64,000 bases of DNA, from the NCBI GenBank assembly GCA_964058845.1, contig CAXKVR010000006.1, positions 310,001-374,000 on the forward strand, in the 5' to 3' direction. The notes beneath the pieces are model-generated. The model was not told where the DNA came from. It made no database searches and saw nothing but the letters and a program-made list of their open reading frames with translations. This DNA comes from Carex sylvatica (lineage: Eukaryota; Streptophyta; Magnoliopsida; Poales; Cyperaceae). A program made the translations under genes and the position numbers. This document shows, piece after piece, positions 36,587 to 47,888 of this stretch (positions are counted from its first letter, which is position 1; every line of letters starts with the position of its first letter).

Positions 36587-39500
36587 CTACACAACTTGCA
36601 CCCAGGCTGCTTTGCTGGGGACACCACCAGCCACCACAAAAAGATAATAATAGCCCTGTGGTGCAATGTTAGCCGTCGGAGGTGCCGTCACCGTCACCTG
36701 AGTCGGCGCTCCCTTGCGGTACTGCGTGATATTCAAAATCAACAATCGCTGACTCATTGAGAACCCGTGAGTTGTGTACGGTGGCGCATACATTGTCACC
36801 ATCACATGGGCTTGATCTACGGGCACCCTCGGCATAGAGAACTGGAAGGTGAACGGTTGGCCATACCTCATGCCACCGGTGATGGACTTCTCGGAGATTG
36901 TCGGTCTGTCAGCCGCTAGTTTTGGTTCGAGGTAAGGAGGTGTGAAGCGTTCGACTTTCATCTCAGTAGGGAACATGGTGGTGTCTCTGAAGTCGTACCT
37001 CTGGTTCGTGTTGCCACCCGCAATCATGATAGTCGCATCGGGAAGCACGGCACTCGTCGAGTGGTACATCCTTGCAAGGTTCGTCGCTTTAAGTGCTCGC
37101 CACCGTCGGCCTATCGGTTCGTTAGGTTTGTATATGAAGGGGGTTAGAACTGGAGATCTGGCAAATGTCCTGGACATAAAAGTTAAAAATAAAAAATCTG
37201 AATTTCCATTTTTGTACCGGTTTTAGATTTCTTTTTATAGGTTGATTTTTTTATTTTTTATGTACCAGCCAGAACAACCCTTGCTAGCTCCATTGAGCAT
37301 GAGAAGTTCACTTGTTGGAAGGATGAGGAAATCGCCCATGGTACGCGGTGCCGGCATGTCCTCCTTCGCCCACTGAGCAGCGGGATTGGTGATGCTGATG
37401 CGATGACAATCCTTTAGCGCATCGGGGAACCTGCCATTAGGCGCTTCGTCTTTGAAGCATTTCTTGTAACCACCACCACAGACGATAACCTGATGAAAGA
37501 ACAATATATCAATCATTCATGTATAAAGACATGAAGAGTAAGATTCAAATGCCTCATGTTTTTCATGCTTCAATCACGTCTGATGTTTTTAATACTGTCT
37601 TCAAAGTCTAAACAATCAATTCAAACCGCTTAACATAATCTTCATATTAAAATATGCTTAGGGATCAAATTTCATATTTTTTGGATTTTTTGAGTAAAAC
37701 TAAGAATCTAATTCTTATTTGTTTTAATTTATTCATTGCTCAAGGCAGAATGTATTGGAGAATTGAAAGGATTCGATTTGATTGAATCATTTAGAAAGAT
37801 ACAAAATTACTGTTTTAAACTTTTTTTTTCTTTTTAAAAATTTGAACTTTTTTTCTAAAAAGATACAAAATCACTATTTTTTTATGGTTCATAACTTAAT
37901 AAAAATTAATTAATTAAATATGGAATTTACGAACCTCGGCTTGAATCGGCTGGCCAGGCGTAGTCTTACGTAGATCAATGGGTAAGAGCGCAGACATGCC
38001 CGAGGGAGGATAGGTGCGTGAAGTGAGCCCATCTTTCAAATTCGGTAGCTCGCGTACAATCTTGCCGGTGGTCGGGTTCATGATGATGGCGCGATCATTC
38101 GCAAAGATAAACAAGTTGCCATCGGGGATGAGGTGGACAAACGGGTAGAGATTATTCTCACTGTCTTCTGTTGTTTCTTTAAAGAACCAAAATACACCGA
38201 CACCTCGATTCATCTGTCCCTGCTCCGGGATGAGCTCGAAGCTAAAAGCACGGCGTGCACCGAGCACCATCGCCTTACCATTTGGCAGTGTTACCTGAGT
38301 ACCATACCTGCATCAAACACAACATTAAAATCTATAAGAAAATTAATTGAGTATGTGCTTATATATCTATATTAGGCAAGTATCCATAATAAAAGTTGCT
38401 TAATTTGCAGTATATATATAAACTGGAATTAGTTTTTATTTAAAGGGCTATGGACAAATTTTATGCAAAGTCAGGTTTAAATTGTTCGATATGTATTAAG
38501 ATTCGTGCAAATGATATAAAACTTATTATAGTATGAATTTTGATGCAAATCAGATGGATTAGGACCGGTTTTGAATTAGGCTTTGTTTAAAGCCCTTTCA
38601 ATCATGAACAATTTGATCTACATTAAAATTCATGTCAACAATTTATATTAAAATCCACTCAATAAATCTAAATGGTGCTCGAATCTTAACGGGATCGAAC
38701 AGTTCTGACTAGGCATCGAACCGTCCCCTTACCCATAAATTGACGGGTCCGGATCCCCTAAAGTAACCCAATCTTTGGATTTTGGATCGGGACCATCCGA
38801 TTCGAATCCCTCGCTCAAAATTGCTTTGTAATTCAAATTCATCTCTCTGGAAGTGTGCACTCCACTTCGGATAGATTAACGTGGATTCGAATCGGACAGT
38901 TCCGATTTAAAACTCAAAGATTGGGTTACTTCACTAGATCTGAATTCTAAATTGAGTAGGTGCTGTGGCTAATATCAACATATCACATTTGACTTCACAC
39001 TTACCATCTTCCCTTGAACAGAGCATTTGGATAGTCACTCCAATCACAAGTAGGGCAAGGCTTAAGCCACCGCACGGATCGTTCTCCCAGCGCGAATCCT
39101 CCAGAGTTTATCAGCGTCCCGTCTGGTGCAAACCCACCGGACGAGCACCATGGATCCGTTTCAATCTACATTGAAAGTAATATACGACTAATTAAATACG
39201 CGCCATTGCTTGAATTTGAAATTTTGAATAGGTTAATCATTTTAGCATACATATGGTAAATTTACTCATAAGATATATATTTGAACATATTTTAAATTCT
39301 TATTTTAAAAATATTTTAGATACTATAAAGAATAACTGCATCATAAAAATTGAATGTACTCTGAAATTAACTATGGTAATTTGTACTGTAAAAATGAAAT
39401 GAAGACTATGCAAAGATACAACTATTTAAATACATGCCATTGCTTGAATTTGAAATTTTGAATAGGTTAATTTTTAGCATACATATGGTAAATTTACTCA

Positions 39501-40270
39501 TAAGATATATATTTAAACATGTCATTTCAATTGTAGATATGTTCTAAATATGTACAGCTTGTATCAAATTAATACATCTCAATTTTAATTTCTTATTTTA
39601 AAAATATTTTAGATACTATAAAAAATAATTGCATCATAAAAATTGAATGTACTCTAAAATTAACTATGGTAATTTGTACTGTAAAAATGAAATGAAGACT
39701 AAGCAAGACCTTAAGCTCGCGTATCTTCCCGGTATTGTAATCGAACTCGGCGGAATGAGCAAAGCAATCTAGTTTAGCGTTGGTGGCATTCGAGGTCTTA
39801 CGACAGTTGCCATTTGGCAGCTTCAGCAAAGAGTTCCCTAGTGCCACGGTATCGATCATGATGGCCTTTCCGTGTTTTGCAATTGCCAAATGCATGCAGT
39901 TCACCCCCGTATTGTTGCTGATTATCTCGTATGAACCTGCAAAGCCATCAGCCGGGTTCGGTGGGACCACGACACCTGTCCACTTTACCTTCTGGGTCCT
40001 GGTGGGGACCGGCATCAACAGGGAGTTTCCTGCTGCCTGCTGCTGAAGCTGGCTCTGCGCCGGGTCAAATTTATATTTAGGTTCCGGTTCAGGATTCGGC
40101 ATGTACCCAGGGTTATCAGCGAAGTCTTCACCGGGTGTGGGATTGAAAGATTCAAATGGAAACGGGAAAAGTTCAGATCCTTTTGCGAGTGGCGCTGCCA
40201 CGAGGAGCACCACAAATGCCAGAACGGCGGTTTGTAGTGGAGAAGCCATACGAGGAATTTTATTTTTCAT
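36587..40270 (-). CDS. Galactose/glyoxal oxidase-like protein (aldehyde oxidase GLOX type)
   Basis: Secreted copper-radical oxidase of the glyoxal oxidase family, predicted to oxidise aldehydes or sugar alcohol groups in the cell wall with release of hydrogen peroxide. Five exons, 40270-39710, 39165-39005, 38307-37935, 37489-37266 and 37169-36587, give 633 aa. A second ATG at 40249 gives 626 aa and a cleaner signal peptide (MASPLQTAVLAFVVLLVAAP). A Pro-rich linker follows, then the kelch-type beta-propeller with PWCSSGG (candidate cross-link Cys) and RWYGTQ (candidate partner Tyr). Next come RMYHSTSAVLPD (Tyr-His copper ligands) and a C-terminal Glyoxal_oxid/DUF1929 domain with THGFSMSQR (second His) ending in AAWVQVV. 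Active-site assignments follow the fungal enzymes. Intron 1 holds a tandem duplication and intron 3 holds a foldback remnant. The gene looks intact. Confidence 0.93.
37534..37900. mobile_element. Decayed foldback remnant A12 in a GLOX intron
   Basis: The left part has GATTCAAATGCCTC and an A-type arm (AAAGTCTAAACAATCAATTC, GGATCAAATTTCATATTTTT). The right arm is disrupted by unrelated sequence. It lies wholly within the intron at 37490-37934. Confidence 0.5.
39196..39707. repeat. Tandem duplication in GLOX intron 1
   Basis: The unit beginning GCCATTGCTTGAATTTGAAA occurs at about 39203 and 39436, and both copies end near AATGAAATGAAGACTA. The second copy carries about 65 extra bases around 39520-39590. 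The duplication ends within a few bases of the exon 1 donor. Confidence 0.85.
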
Positions 40271-41620
40271 GGATTAAATTGAATCGATACAAGTTTTGAT
40301 TTATGTCACTGATCACTATATATCAATGCAGATAACTATTCCCAATTAATTGTTCAATTGGGGTTAGCTATCTTTCCCTATTTCTATCCCCTCTTCTCCC
40401 TGTTTCTTCTCTGGCAATTGAAACCATGCTCATCTTATAATAGGCAAATGTGTTGATTGGTGTGGTTAAATTCCAACGGTATTTCTCTAAATTTAGAAGG
40501 TGGTCAGTATTCCTGCTACCAATAAACTCAATGTTTCTTTCAAAGTTTCCAACAGCTAATTAAGTTACAGTTAATTTTGCCATCTCAGATTAAAATACTG
40601 TTAGACAGTTTGCTTTTCAGTTTTACCCCAACAAGGCAACAATGCTGTTTTAGATAGCTGGAGTTAGCTGTATTTGCTACAAAAGAAATATAAATCTTTT
40701 CACCAGTCACTTCATAGTATGTCAGTATCTAATTTTGATATATTTCTCTGCAGCTTCTAATATATTTAGTTCTATGCAGGAGAAGGATGTATGACAATGG
40801 AGAAAATCATTATTAAAATTAGAAAAGTAAAATCATAACTGTATTGCCATAGTTTTAATAAGTTATGCATTTAAATAAATTGAGATCATTTCATCACTGA
40901 CCAAGTGCCAGTAATTGAAGGCCCAAGCAACAGACTTAATTTGTTGGGTATTGGGCCTTGGGCCTTGGGCCTTAGTGTAATAATTTGATCTTGAACCAAT
41001 TGTATCGTACCTTGATCAAGATACAAACAGTCATCACCTATATATATATATATATATATAGATATAGTACAACTTCATAAGCAGGCAGCAGCTGTGTATT
41101 AAAATTTGTAGCTAGATTAATAATCGAAATATCTTAAGTTGACATTTGTATGGAATATTTTTTTAACAGATCTATTGCAAAAAGTCAGTAACAGTTTATT
41201 TAATTTGAAAGGAAAAGGTCAATGCTAATTTGCAAATAATATATAGAAACATTATCTTTTTCCTTCCATGTTGGTACCAATTGGAATCTATTAGAGAGAA
41301 AAAAAACATCTTTAAAAAAAAAAATTATGTATAGTGCATTTATAGTACTGGTCTAGATAGGACTAGAGATAGGCCAGCAATGCATGCTACATTTTTTTTC
41401 CTTTTAAATACGTGGCCATTAGGAGACCTTTAAATTAAAAAAATTATAAAAGCATGGATTTTATTCAACATGATTTTTTTTAATTAATTGTAGAACCCAT
41501 TAGATTACATAATATGAATAACGAATAGAAGTTCAGTAAATTTCATAATATAAATGATTAATTTTTCATGTCCACCCCTAAAAAAAGGTCCTATTTCGAA
41601 AAAGACATACATGCATACAC
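40271..41620. other. GLOX upstream region
   Basis: A TATA-like GATATATAG on the minus strand near 40315-40323, about 45 bases upstream of the first ATG, may be the promoter. The rest is AT-rich with no gene. Short homopolymer and (TA)n runs occur near 41040. Confidence 0.4.
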
Positions 41621-41624
41621 TGAA

Positions 41625-41765
41625 AATCGGTCATTGATCTAGTGGCAAAAGACAGTGTTCTCCATGCATGTATAAAGTTGTATGTTCGAAATTCAGATGA
41701 AAGATCATTTATAAATATTAAACAGTTAGTAATTATCTTGACCCTCAACCTCTTCAAATCAACAT
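41625..41765. repeat. Possible tRNA-derived SINE fragment
   Basis: GATCTAGTGGCAAAAGACAG followed about 45 bases later by ATGTTCGAAATTC resembles pol III A and B boxes at tRNA-like spacing. The 3' limit is undefined and no tail was found. Confidence 0.35.
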
Positions 41766-41865
41766 GAGGGTATTAATACCTCCATTATTTATATTTTTAT
41801 TTTCAAAACTTTAATAACTTAAAATTTACAACTAAAATTTCAACATAAAATCCTCAATCAACATA
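41766..41865. mobile_element. Truncated foldback element C3
   Basis: Matches the left arm of C1 (TACCTCCATTATTTATATTT, AAAACTTTAATAACTTAAAA) and stops near a TA repeat. The right arm is missing. Confidence 0.55.
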
Positions 41866-42206
41866 TATATATAGTGGTCTACTGAAATTAACGCAGATTG
41901 TTTGCAATTGTACAAATGTATAAGACATATTTGCAAATTTTAATGTTTTGTTCAGGATATGATGATTATTGGAACAATCTCAGCTGGAATACCTGAGCCA
42001 TGCAGCCAAGTTGTGTTACTTGTGTATTGTCCTTTTCTATGTGGAAACCAATTAATTAAATAGCAAGTTCATCAGCTGAGAAATGTTATACTTCGCCATA
42101 CACACAATAAACAACATTTGTTTCAAGACAAGCTAGTGGCATATATAGTTCTTATTTTTTATTTTTTATTAATATATATATATATGGTGTTCATACTATT
42201 TTTTAA

Positions 42207-42237
<31 letters not shown>

Positions 42238-42263
<26 letters not shown>

Positions 42264-42682
42264 CTACGGTACATTACAATGTATAGCCTTTTTTGTAAAT
42301 TGCATTATAAATCACGTGATTCAAAGTCCAAATAATCGATCCAAATCATTCATCTTGTTATCCATATTAATATGTGTTTGGAGACCAAATTTTATATTTT
42401 TTGGAATTTTTTTACTATTTTTTTAGATTAATTGAAAACCGTTATTTTTGTATGGTCCAGATTTGTCTGAAAACAGTTATTTTCAATAAATCTAAAAAAG
42501 TAGTAAAATAATTCCAAAAAATATAAAATTTGGTCTCCAAACACATATTAATATGGACAACAAGATGAATGGTTTGGATCAGTTATTTGAACTTTGAATC
42601 ACGTGATTTAAAGTCCAATATACAGAGAAGGCTACACATTGCAATGTATAGTAGCCCATCTCTCTCTCTCTCTCTCTCTCTC
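42238..42682. mobile_element. Foldback element A8
   Basis: Near-palindrome. The outer arms are a GA/CT microsatellite followed by GATGTGCTACGGTACATTAC and a partly complementary right arm with ACATTGCAATGTATAG. An ATCACGTGAT word occurs in each arm, with the A-type core inside. Its right end abuts element A9. Confidence 0.75.
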
Positions 42683-42686
42683 TATA

Positions 42687-43124
42687 GAGAGAGAGAGAGA
42701 GAGAGAGAGTGGCTAATGTGCATTCGGAAGCATATGGTCCGAAGTGCTTACGGTCCAAATTTGAAATTTCAAAACTCAAAAAGTCGATCCGAACCGTTCA
42801 TCTTGTTCTCCATATTAATATCTGCTTGGAGACCAAATTTTACAATTTTCTAAATTTTTTTACTATTTATTAAGTATTTTACAAAATTGTTGATCCAACG
42901 GTGGCTGCTGATTTTACTGTTTTGTTAAGCCACCGTTGGATCAATAATTTTATGAAATACTTAATAAATAGTAAAAAAATTCAGAAAAATATAAAATGTG
43001 GTCTCCAAGCAGATATTAATATGGAGAACAAGATGAACGGTTCGGATTGACTTTTTGAGTTTCGAAATTTCAAATTTGGACCGTAAGCACTTCGGGCCAT
43101 ATATTTCCGAATGCACATTAGCCA

Positions 43125-43143
<19 letters not shown>
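42687..43143. mobile_element. Foldback element A9
   Basis: Near-palindrome with ends (GA)n GTGGCTAATGTGCATTCGG and complement. The centre has the nested hairpin CCAACGGTGGCT / AGCCACCGTTGG shared with the dimer at 26829 and with A11, although the termini differ. Confidence 0.8.
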
Positions 43144-43174
<31 letters not shown>

Positions 43175-43178
<4 letters not shown>

Positions 43179-43567
43179 TTGACTAATATCAAAACGTTTG
43201 TCCTTGAGTGGTGGTGAAATCAATTGGTTTTCTGATTTTCAAAGTTCAACAGTCGATCCAAACGATGTGATCTTTGCATTAAAATGTGCTTGGACACCAA
43301 ATTTTATATTTTTTAATTTTTTTACTCTTTATTAAATCAGTATCAAAATCGTTGATTTTAATAAACAGTGAAAATTTTCTGGATCATTGAAAACATCGAT
43401 TTTAAAACTGGCTAAAAAATTCCAAAAAAAAATAAAAAATTTGGTCTCCAAACACATTTTTAATACAAATTCAATATTGAATAGTTTGAATCGACTGTTT
43501 GGACTTTGACTTTGAATATGTGAAAACTGAAATGTTTGTACTACGGCCTAGGAACAAACTAACCAAC

Positions 43568-43590
<23 letters not shown>
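43175..43590. mobile_element. Foldback element A10
   Basis: A-type arms are present but more diverged. Ends are GAGATTGACTAATATC on the left and ...CTAACCAACC(TC)n on the right, both within (TA)n tracts. The third of three elements in a row. Confidence 0.7.
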
Positions 43591-43633
<43 letters not shown>

Positions 43634-44750
43634 GACATATATATTAGCAGATGTATATCCTTTCATTTGACATAATTAATTGCATCATAGCTGCTATCCA
43701 GGTTGGGCACAAGGCAAAATGGGCTTTAATTTGGCTACATACATGCAACAACTGGACTTGCATGCAAGTTGCTAGCTCCTTTTACAATAACTGGACTTAA
43801 CAACCCCACTTGCTCAAGTGCATGTTTACTTTGCATGCATGGCCAGGCCAGGAATATTTGTACGTGGCTTCAATTAAGTTCTAGAATCTTCCCCTTTCTC
43901 ATATATATATAATTGTATTAATTAATTTGATGAAGAGTTGAAGCTAACTAGCAAGTGGTGAAAGTTGGTTAATTAGAAATTATGATAATTAAGTCTAACT
44001 TTTCAATTCACCCCTTCATCTCCGTTTTATTACTTTCTATTTAACTTTGCTTCTTAAATTGTAAGCAAATAATAATGTACCAATCATGGTTTTATGTTTA
44101 AACCAAATATAATGCGCATAATTACCAGTGTAAAAGTATTAACTTGATAACATACACACACACAGCTCATGACACGCGTGTGTGTGCGTGCGTGGATGTA
44201 CGTAGTTTTTAATTCAAAACCGCCGGGAAAAAGTAAAATTTTCTCCTAGCTAGCTACTAAATAATGAAGCTCATATAGTAATTAAATAGTATAAGAACTA
44301 ATTATATTTTAGTGCAAGTAGAGGGACCAAAAGCATATTTTGATGCAACTAGCTTAACAAATTGGCATTCCTCTTCATTAATTACAGCTTCTAAAATAGA
44401 CCAACTTCATATTTTTTTAACAGAAAAGTGATTAAGGAACTTTTGCAACAATTATAAGATATCAAGACTGAGGCGCTACCACACATCGATGAATTTTTTC
44501 TATGATTCAACTAATAATCTGAGATGTAATTAATTAGTTGATGCTTGGTCGACGGGGATCGAACAAGATTAGTATCGGTGCTGTTTTCATGTTTGTTATT
44601 GGGGATTTTTAATTATTTTATATTCGAGCTCTATCTTAATTTGATTTACATTAATTGTAATTATATATGTTTTATGTTTTATGAAAATTGGTGGTGTTGG
44701 CCATGTTTAACATGTATATATAGAAGGAGAATTTATGACAACAATTATAT
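43591..44750. other. Intergenic, nothing recognised
   Basis: Starts with a (TA)n tract and holds short CA/GT-rich runs near 44155-44195. No gene is supported. Confidence 0.5.
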
Positions 44751-45171
44751 GAGCAAAGCTAGGGTGTGATGTGCTTACCAAAAAAATTTGGTGAACACAA
44801 CTCCAAAAGTATATATCGGATCAGCTTTAAACGACGAATCTAAACCGTTGAAATCCATGTACTTCATGAGTGATGCATGTTCATGCAAAATTTTGAAAGT
44901 TTAAAATTCATTTGCTACAAGGTCAAGCGGTCAAAGAAATAATGAAAAATAAATATATAAAATAACTTATAAATAAAATGTTCATTTCTTTAACCGCTTG
45001 ACTTTGTAGTAAATGAATTCGAAACTTTCAAAATTTTGCATAGACATGCATCACTCATGAAGTACGTGGATTTCATCGGTTTGAATTTGTCGTTTGAAGT
45101 CGATTCGATATACTTTTGGAGTTGTGCTCACCAAAACTTCTTGGTAAGCACATCACACCCTAGCTTTGCTC
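44751..45171. mobile_element. Foldback element B3
   Basis: Near-palindrome with ends GAGCAAAGCTAGGGTGTGAT and ...ACACCCTAGCTTTGCTC. The B-type interior (ACGAATCTAAACCGTTGAAA, GGTCAAGCGGTCAAAG) is shared with B1, but the terminus is different. Flanks are ATTATAT and AAAATATATAT. Confidence 0.8.
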
Positions 45172-46050
45172 AAAATATATATATTGCACTAAGAATTTTT
45201 ATGAAAAGAAAAGAGCTCCATGAACAGTAAAAATAATGAAGAAAAATCATGCAACAAGTGGAACATATCTGATGGAAGTTAAAACACTTAGCACAAGAGA
45301 AATGTGAACTCGCTCAATTTATTTTGTAAAACCTATACTACAATGCTTCACACAGTTTAATTTAGATCGATATTAATTGCAATGTTTTATTTGTATATAT
45401 AACAGCTTCTATGTTCTATGGTCAATAGTTGTACATAATTAATATACATGCAATCATTCTCTTTATAGTGATAACATCAATCATTAGATATAGATCACAA
45501 TCTTACTTTTAGCTTTAATTAGCCAATATATATAACAAGCAAAAGCTCATAGATGCTTTTGAACAATTAATTTTAGCATCATGGCTCCTACACTATATGA
45601 AGTTATGAACACCAAAATTGAAAGTAATTAATGTAATTCAAATCTGCATTATCCAACATTTATACACTTTTTGAAGATACATTCTGATTCCTTTTCATAA
45701 AATGAGCTTACAGAATCTATCTAATATCATTCATTAACTAATTAGAGGAGCTAGCTGAGTGTAATCCTTGACATCCAATACAAAATTAATCTAACTTCAT
45801 GTACATATATATACATTAACTTTTAGTCACACACACACACACACACACACACCTCTTCAAATAGAAAACAAATTAAATGAGCTCTCATTTCACCATAGTT
45901 CATTTCTTCATTGCACAGCTCCAGTAGATGTTAATTATTTAATTAACAAGCGAAGAAGTGAAAGAAAAAACCAAACTAAAATAATTACACAGAAGATATA
46001 AAATGTTTGACATTGCATCTCATTTACCAAAAACTAGGACATTGAAGCCA

Positions 46051-46083
<33 letters not shown>

Positions 46084-46308
46084 TGTTACTTGTATCAAAG
46101 TACTTCTATTCCAGCTTATAAAATGCAACTCTTCCCATAAAATATGAGCTTCATCATTTTGTGATTATGCATGTATCATTGTGAAGAAATTTTCTTTTGC
46201 AACCAAACATGGTTTTATGTAGGCAGCCCAAAAAAGTATCAATTCTTTCAACAGTTATGAGACAAGCTGGTAGAACTTTGAGGCATCTCAATTGCACACA
46301 ATTAAATT
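45172..46308. other. Downstream flank of the SPEAR-like gene
   Basis: AT-rich, with an (AC)n run at 45831-45852 and (TA)n at 46050-46084. The end nearest the gene should contain its 3' untranslated region. No other gene is seen. Confidence 0.5.
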
Positions 46309-47888
46309 TCACAATTTCAGTTCTAGATCTAAATCTTGTGTATCGCTCGAATCTGAGTTCAGGCTTCGTGATTCTACTGACCATCTTCTGTCATAGTCTT
46401 GTACAAAATCCTATCAACAAAAATACAATTATTTGTGTAAGTCACTAATAATGTAATTCTGCTATTATTATGGTAATATGTGTATAATTTTTCAAGTCTT
46501 CAGAAATTAACAGCTGTGCATGCAATGCATAACAGAAAGAAAAAGATATCATAACATTGGACATACAAAGAGAGATGGTTTATGAGACATAGAACAAAAA
46601 AATGTGCTCGAAAAACTATATCGGGTTTTGACGTACCTCCCTATCTCCTTCGAATAGTGGTAGTGTGACAGCAGGATGCCCATGAACAGTGGTTTGATAT
46701 CTATTACAGGGTGCACTCAGTAAAGGCCTGAGAAACATGAAATGCACATTAAGTTAATTTATTGTACTATTGCATTGCAAATAAAAACATTGGAAGCATA
46801 TTTGAAGTTAAGTTTTGTATTTGCAAATATAAGCATTACCTGACTGTAGGAGATGTAGCTTGGGCCACTCCTCTTGTTGCACCTCCAAATGACATCTAAA
46901 ACATGAAAAATAGAGAAATTCCATATGAAACATATATAGGAAGAAAATGATATATAGATCATATATTTTGAAGTTTACTACATAATTATTAATTGAAATG
47001 AGTTTCCTTCAATATTCTTGAGACATATTGTTCGATACATGAAATGCGGTTCGATTGAAAACAAGGTTATTTTCTCCAGAACTTAAATCAGAATTTAGGG
47101 TTTTGACTTTAAGTCAAAATTAACCCTTTCAGTATAGGAAGCAGCTATAACAAACATAGATGCATCTCCTATTTGAAAACTAGAATATAGATTATGGGAA
47201 TAGTGAAATGATCCTTGTCCTATTTCATAAAAGAATGAAAAAGCTGGATAATTTTCCAGTTTAGTTTGATTTAAATTGTGTCAATTGAAGCTGAGATTAG
47301 AACATGAAGTAATTCTAGCAAAATTAATGAGAGTAAATAATGACAAAGTAATAAACATATATATATAATTTCTAGTAAAAAAGATAACAAATTTTGGTTA
47401 TAAGATATAGCTAGCTTTGAGGTAAGATCTTTATATTACTTTTAACATGCTAATATTATATATATTGCTTGAGTTTGAGTAAGACACTTCTGTAAGTTAA
47501 GTTGAACTTACAGGTACAGTGGTTCGTGCAGTACTGTAAGTTTGAGAAGGGGGTAAAGATACTGGTACTGGAACTCTTGCATCAGACTGTTCAATTAAGG
47601 CAACAAGTAAAGATATATAGTTTTGCTTTATCAAAACAATTTTTGAAGTAAAATTTAAATACTTCCAAATTATAAATTGGGTAATATAAATACCATATTG
47701 AGGTTACTAAAAGGAGATTGAATTGAAGGGAGCTGGTACTCGGCCATCTCGCTTTGAAGTCTGATCTTCTCCAGTTGAGCAACCCCGAGTCCTCTCTGCG
47801 GTTGCCTTTGCTTGTCTTTCTTCCCTTTCCTTGAAGAACTACCACCACTGCCACTGCTACTACCCCATCCATAGTTTCTCCCATCCAT
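46309..47888 (-). CDS. SPOROCYTELESS/TIE-like EAR co-repressor adaptor (SPEAR family)
   Basis: Small nuclear adaptor that in Arabidopsis (SPL/NZZ, TIE1) joins TCP transcription factors to TOPLESS co-repressors. Five exons, 47888-47694, 47586-47512, 46895-46840, 46727-46637 and 46410-46309, close in frame to 172 aa, a typical length. The N-terminus is Gly/Ser-rich (GWGSSSGSGGSSS), then basic (RKGKKDKQRQ, a likely nuclear signal). The diagnostic SPL motif PQRGLGVAQLEKIRLQ follows at about residues 30-45. The protein ends exactly in the EAR motif DLDLELKL before TGA, which fixes the last exon. All borders are GT/AG. Whether it is closer to SPL or to TIE cannot be decided by eye. Confidence 0.92.

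Noticed and set aside
38640..38960. Possible hAT-type repeat in GLOX intron 2
   Set aside because: GATTCGAATC and GATCGGGACC words occur, but no inverted ends or target duplication could be found.
42569..42853. ORFs with Glu-Arg or Ser-Leu repeats
   Set aside because: Translations of the GA/CT microsatellite tips of foldback elements A8 and A9.
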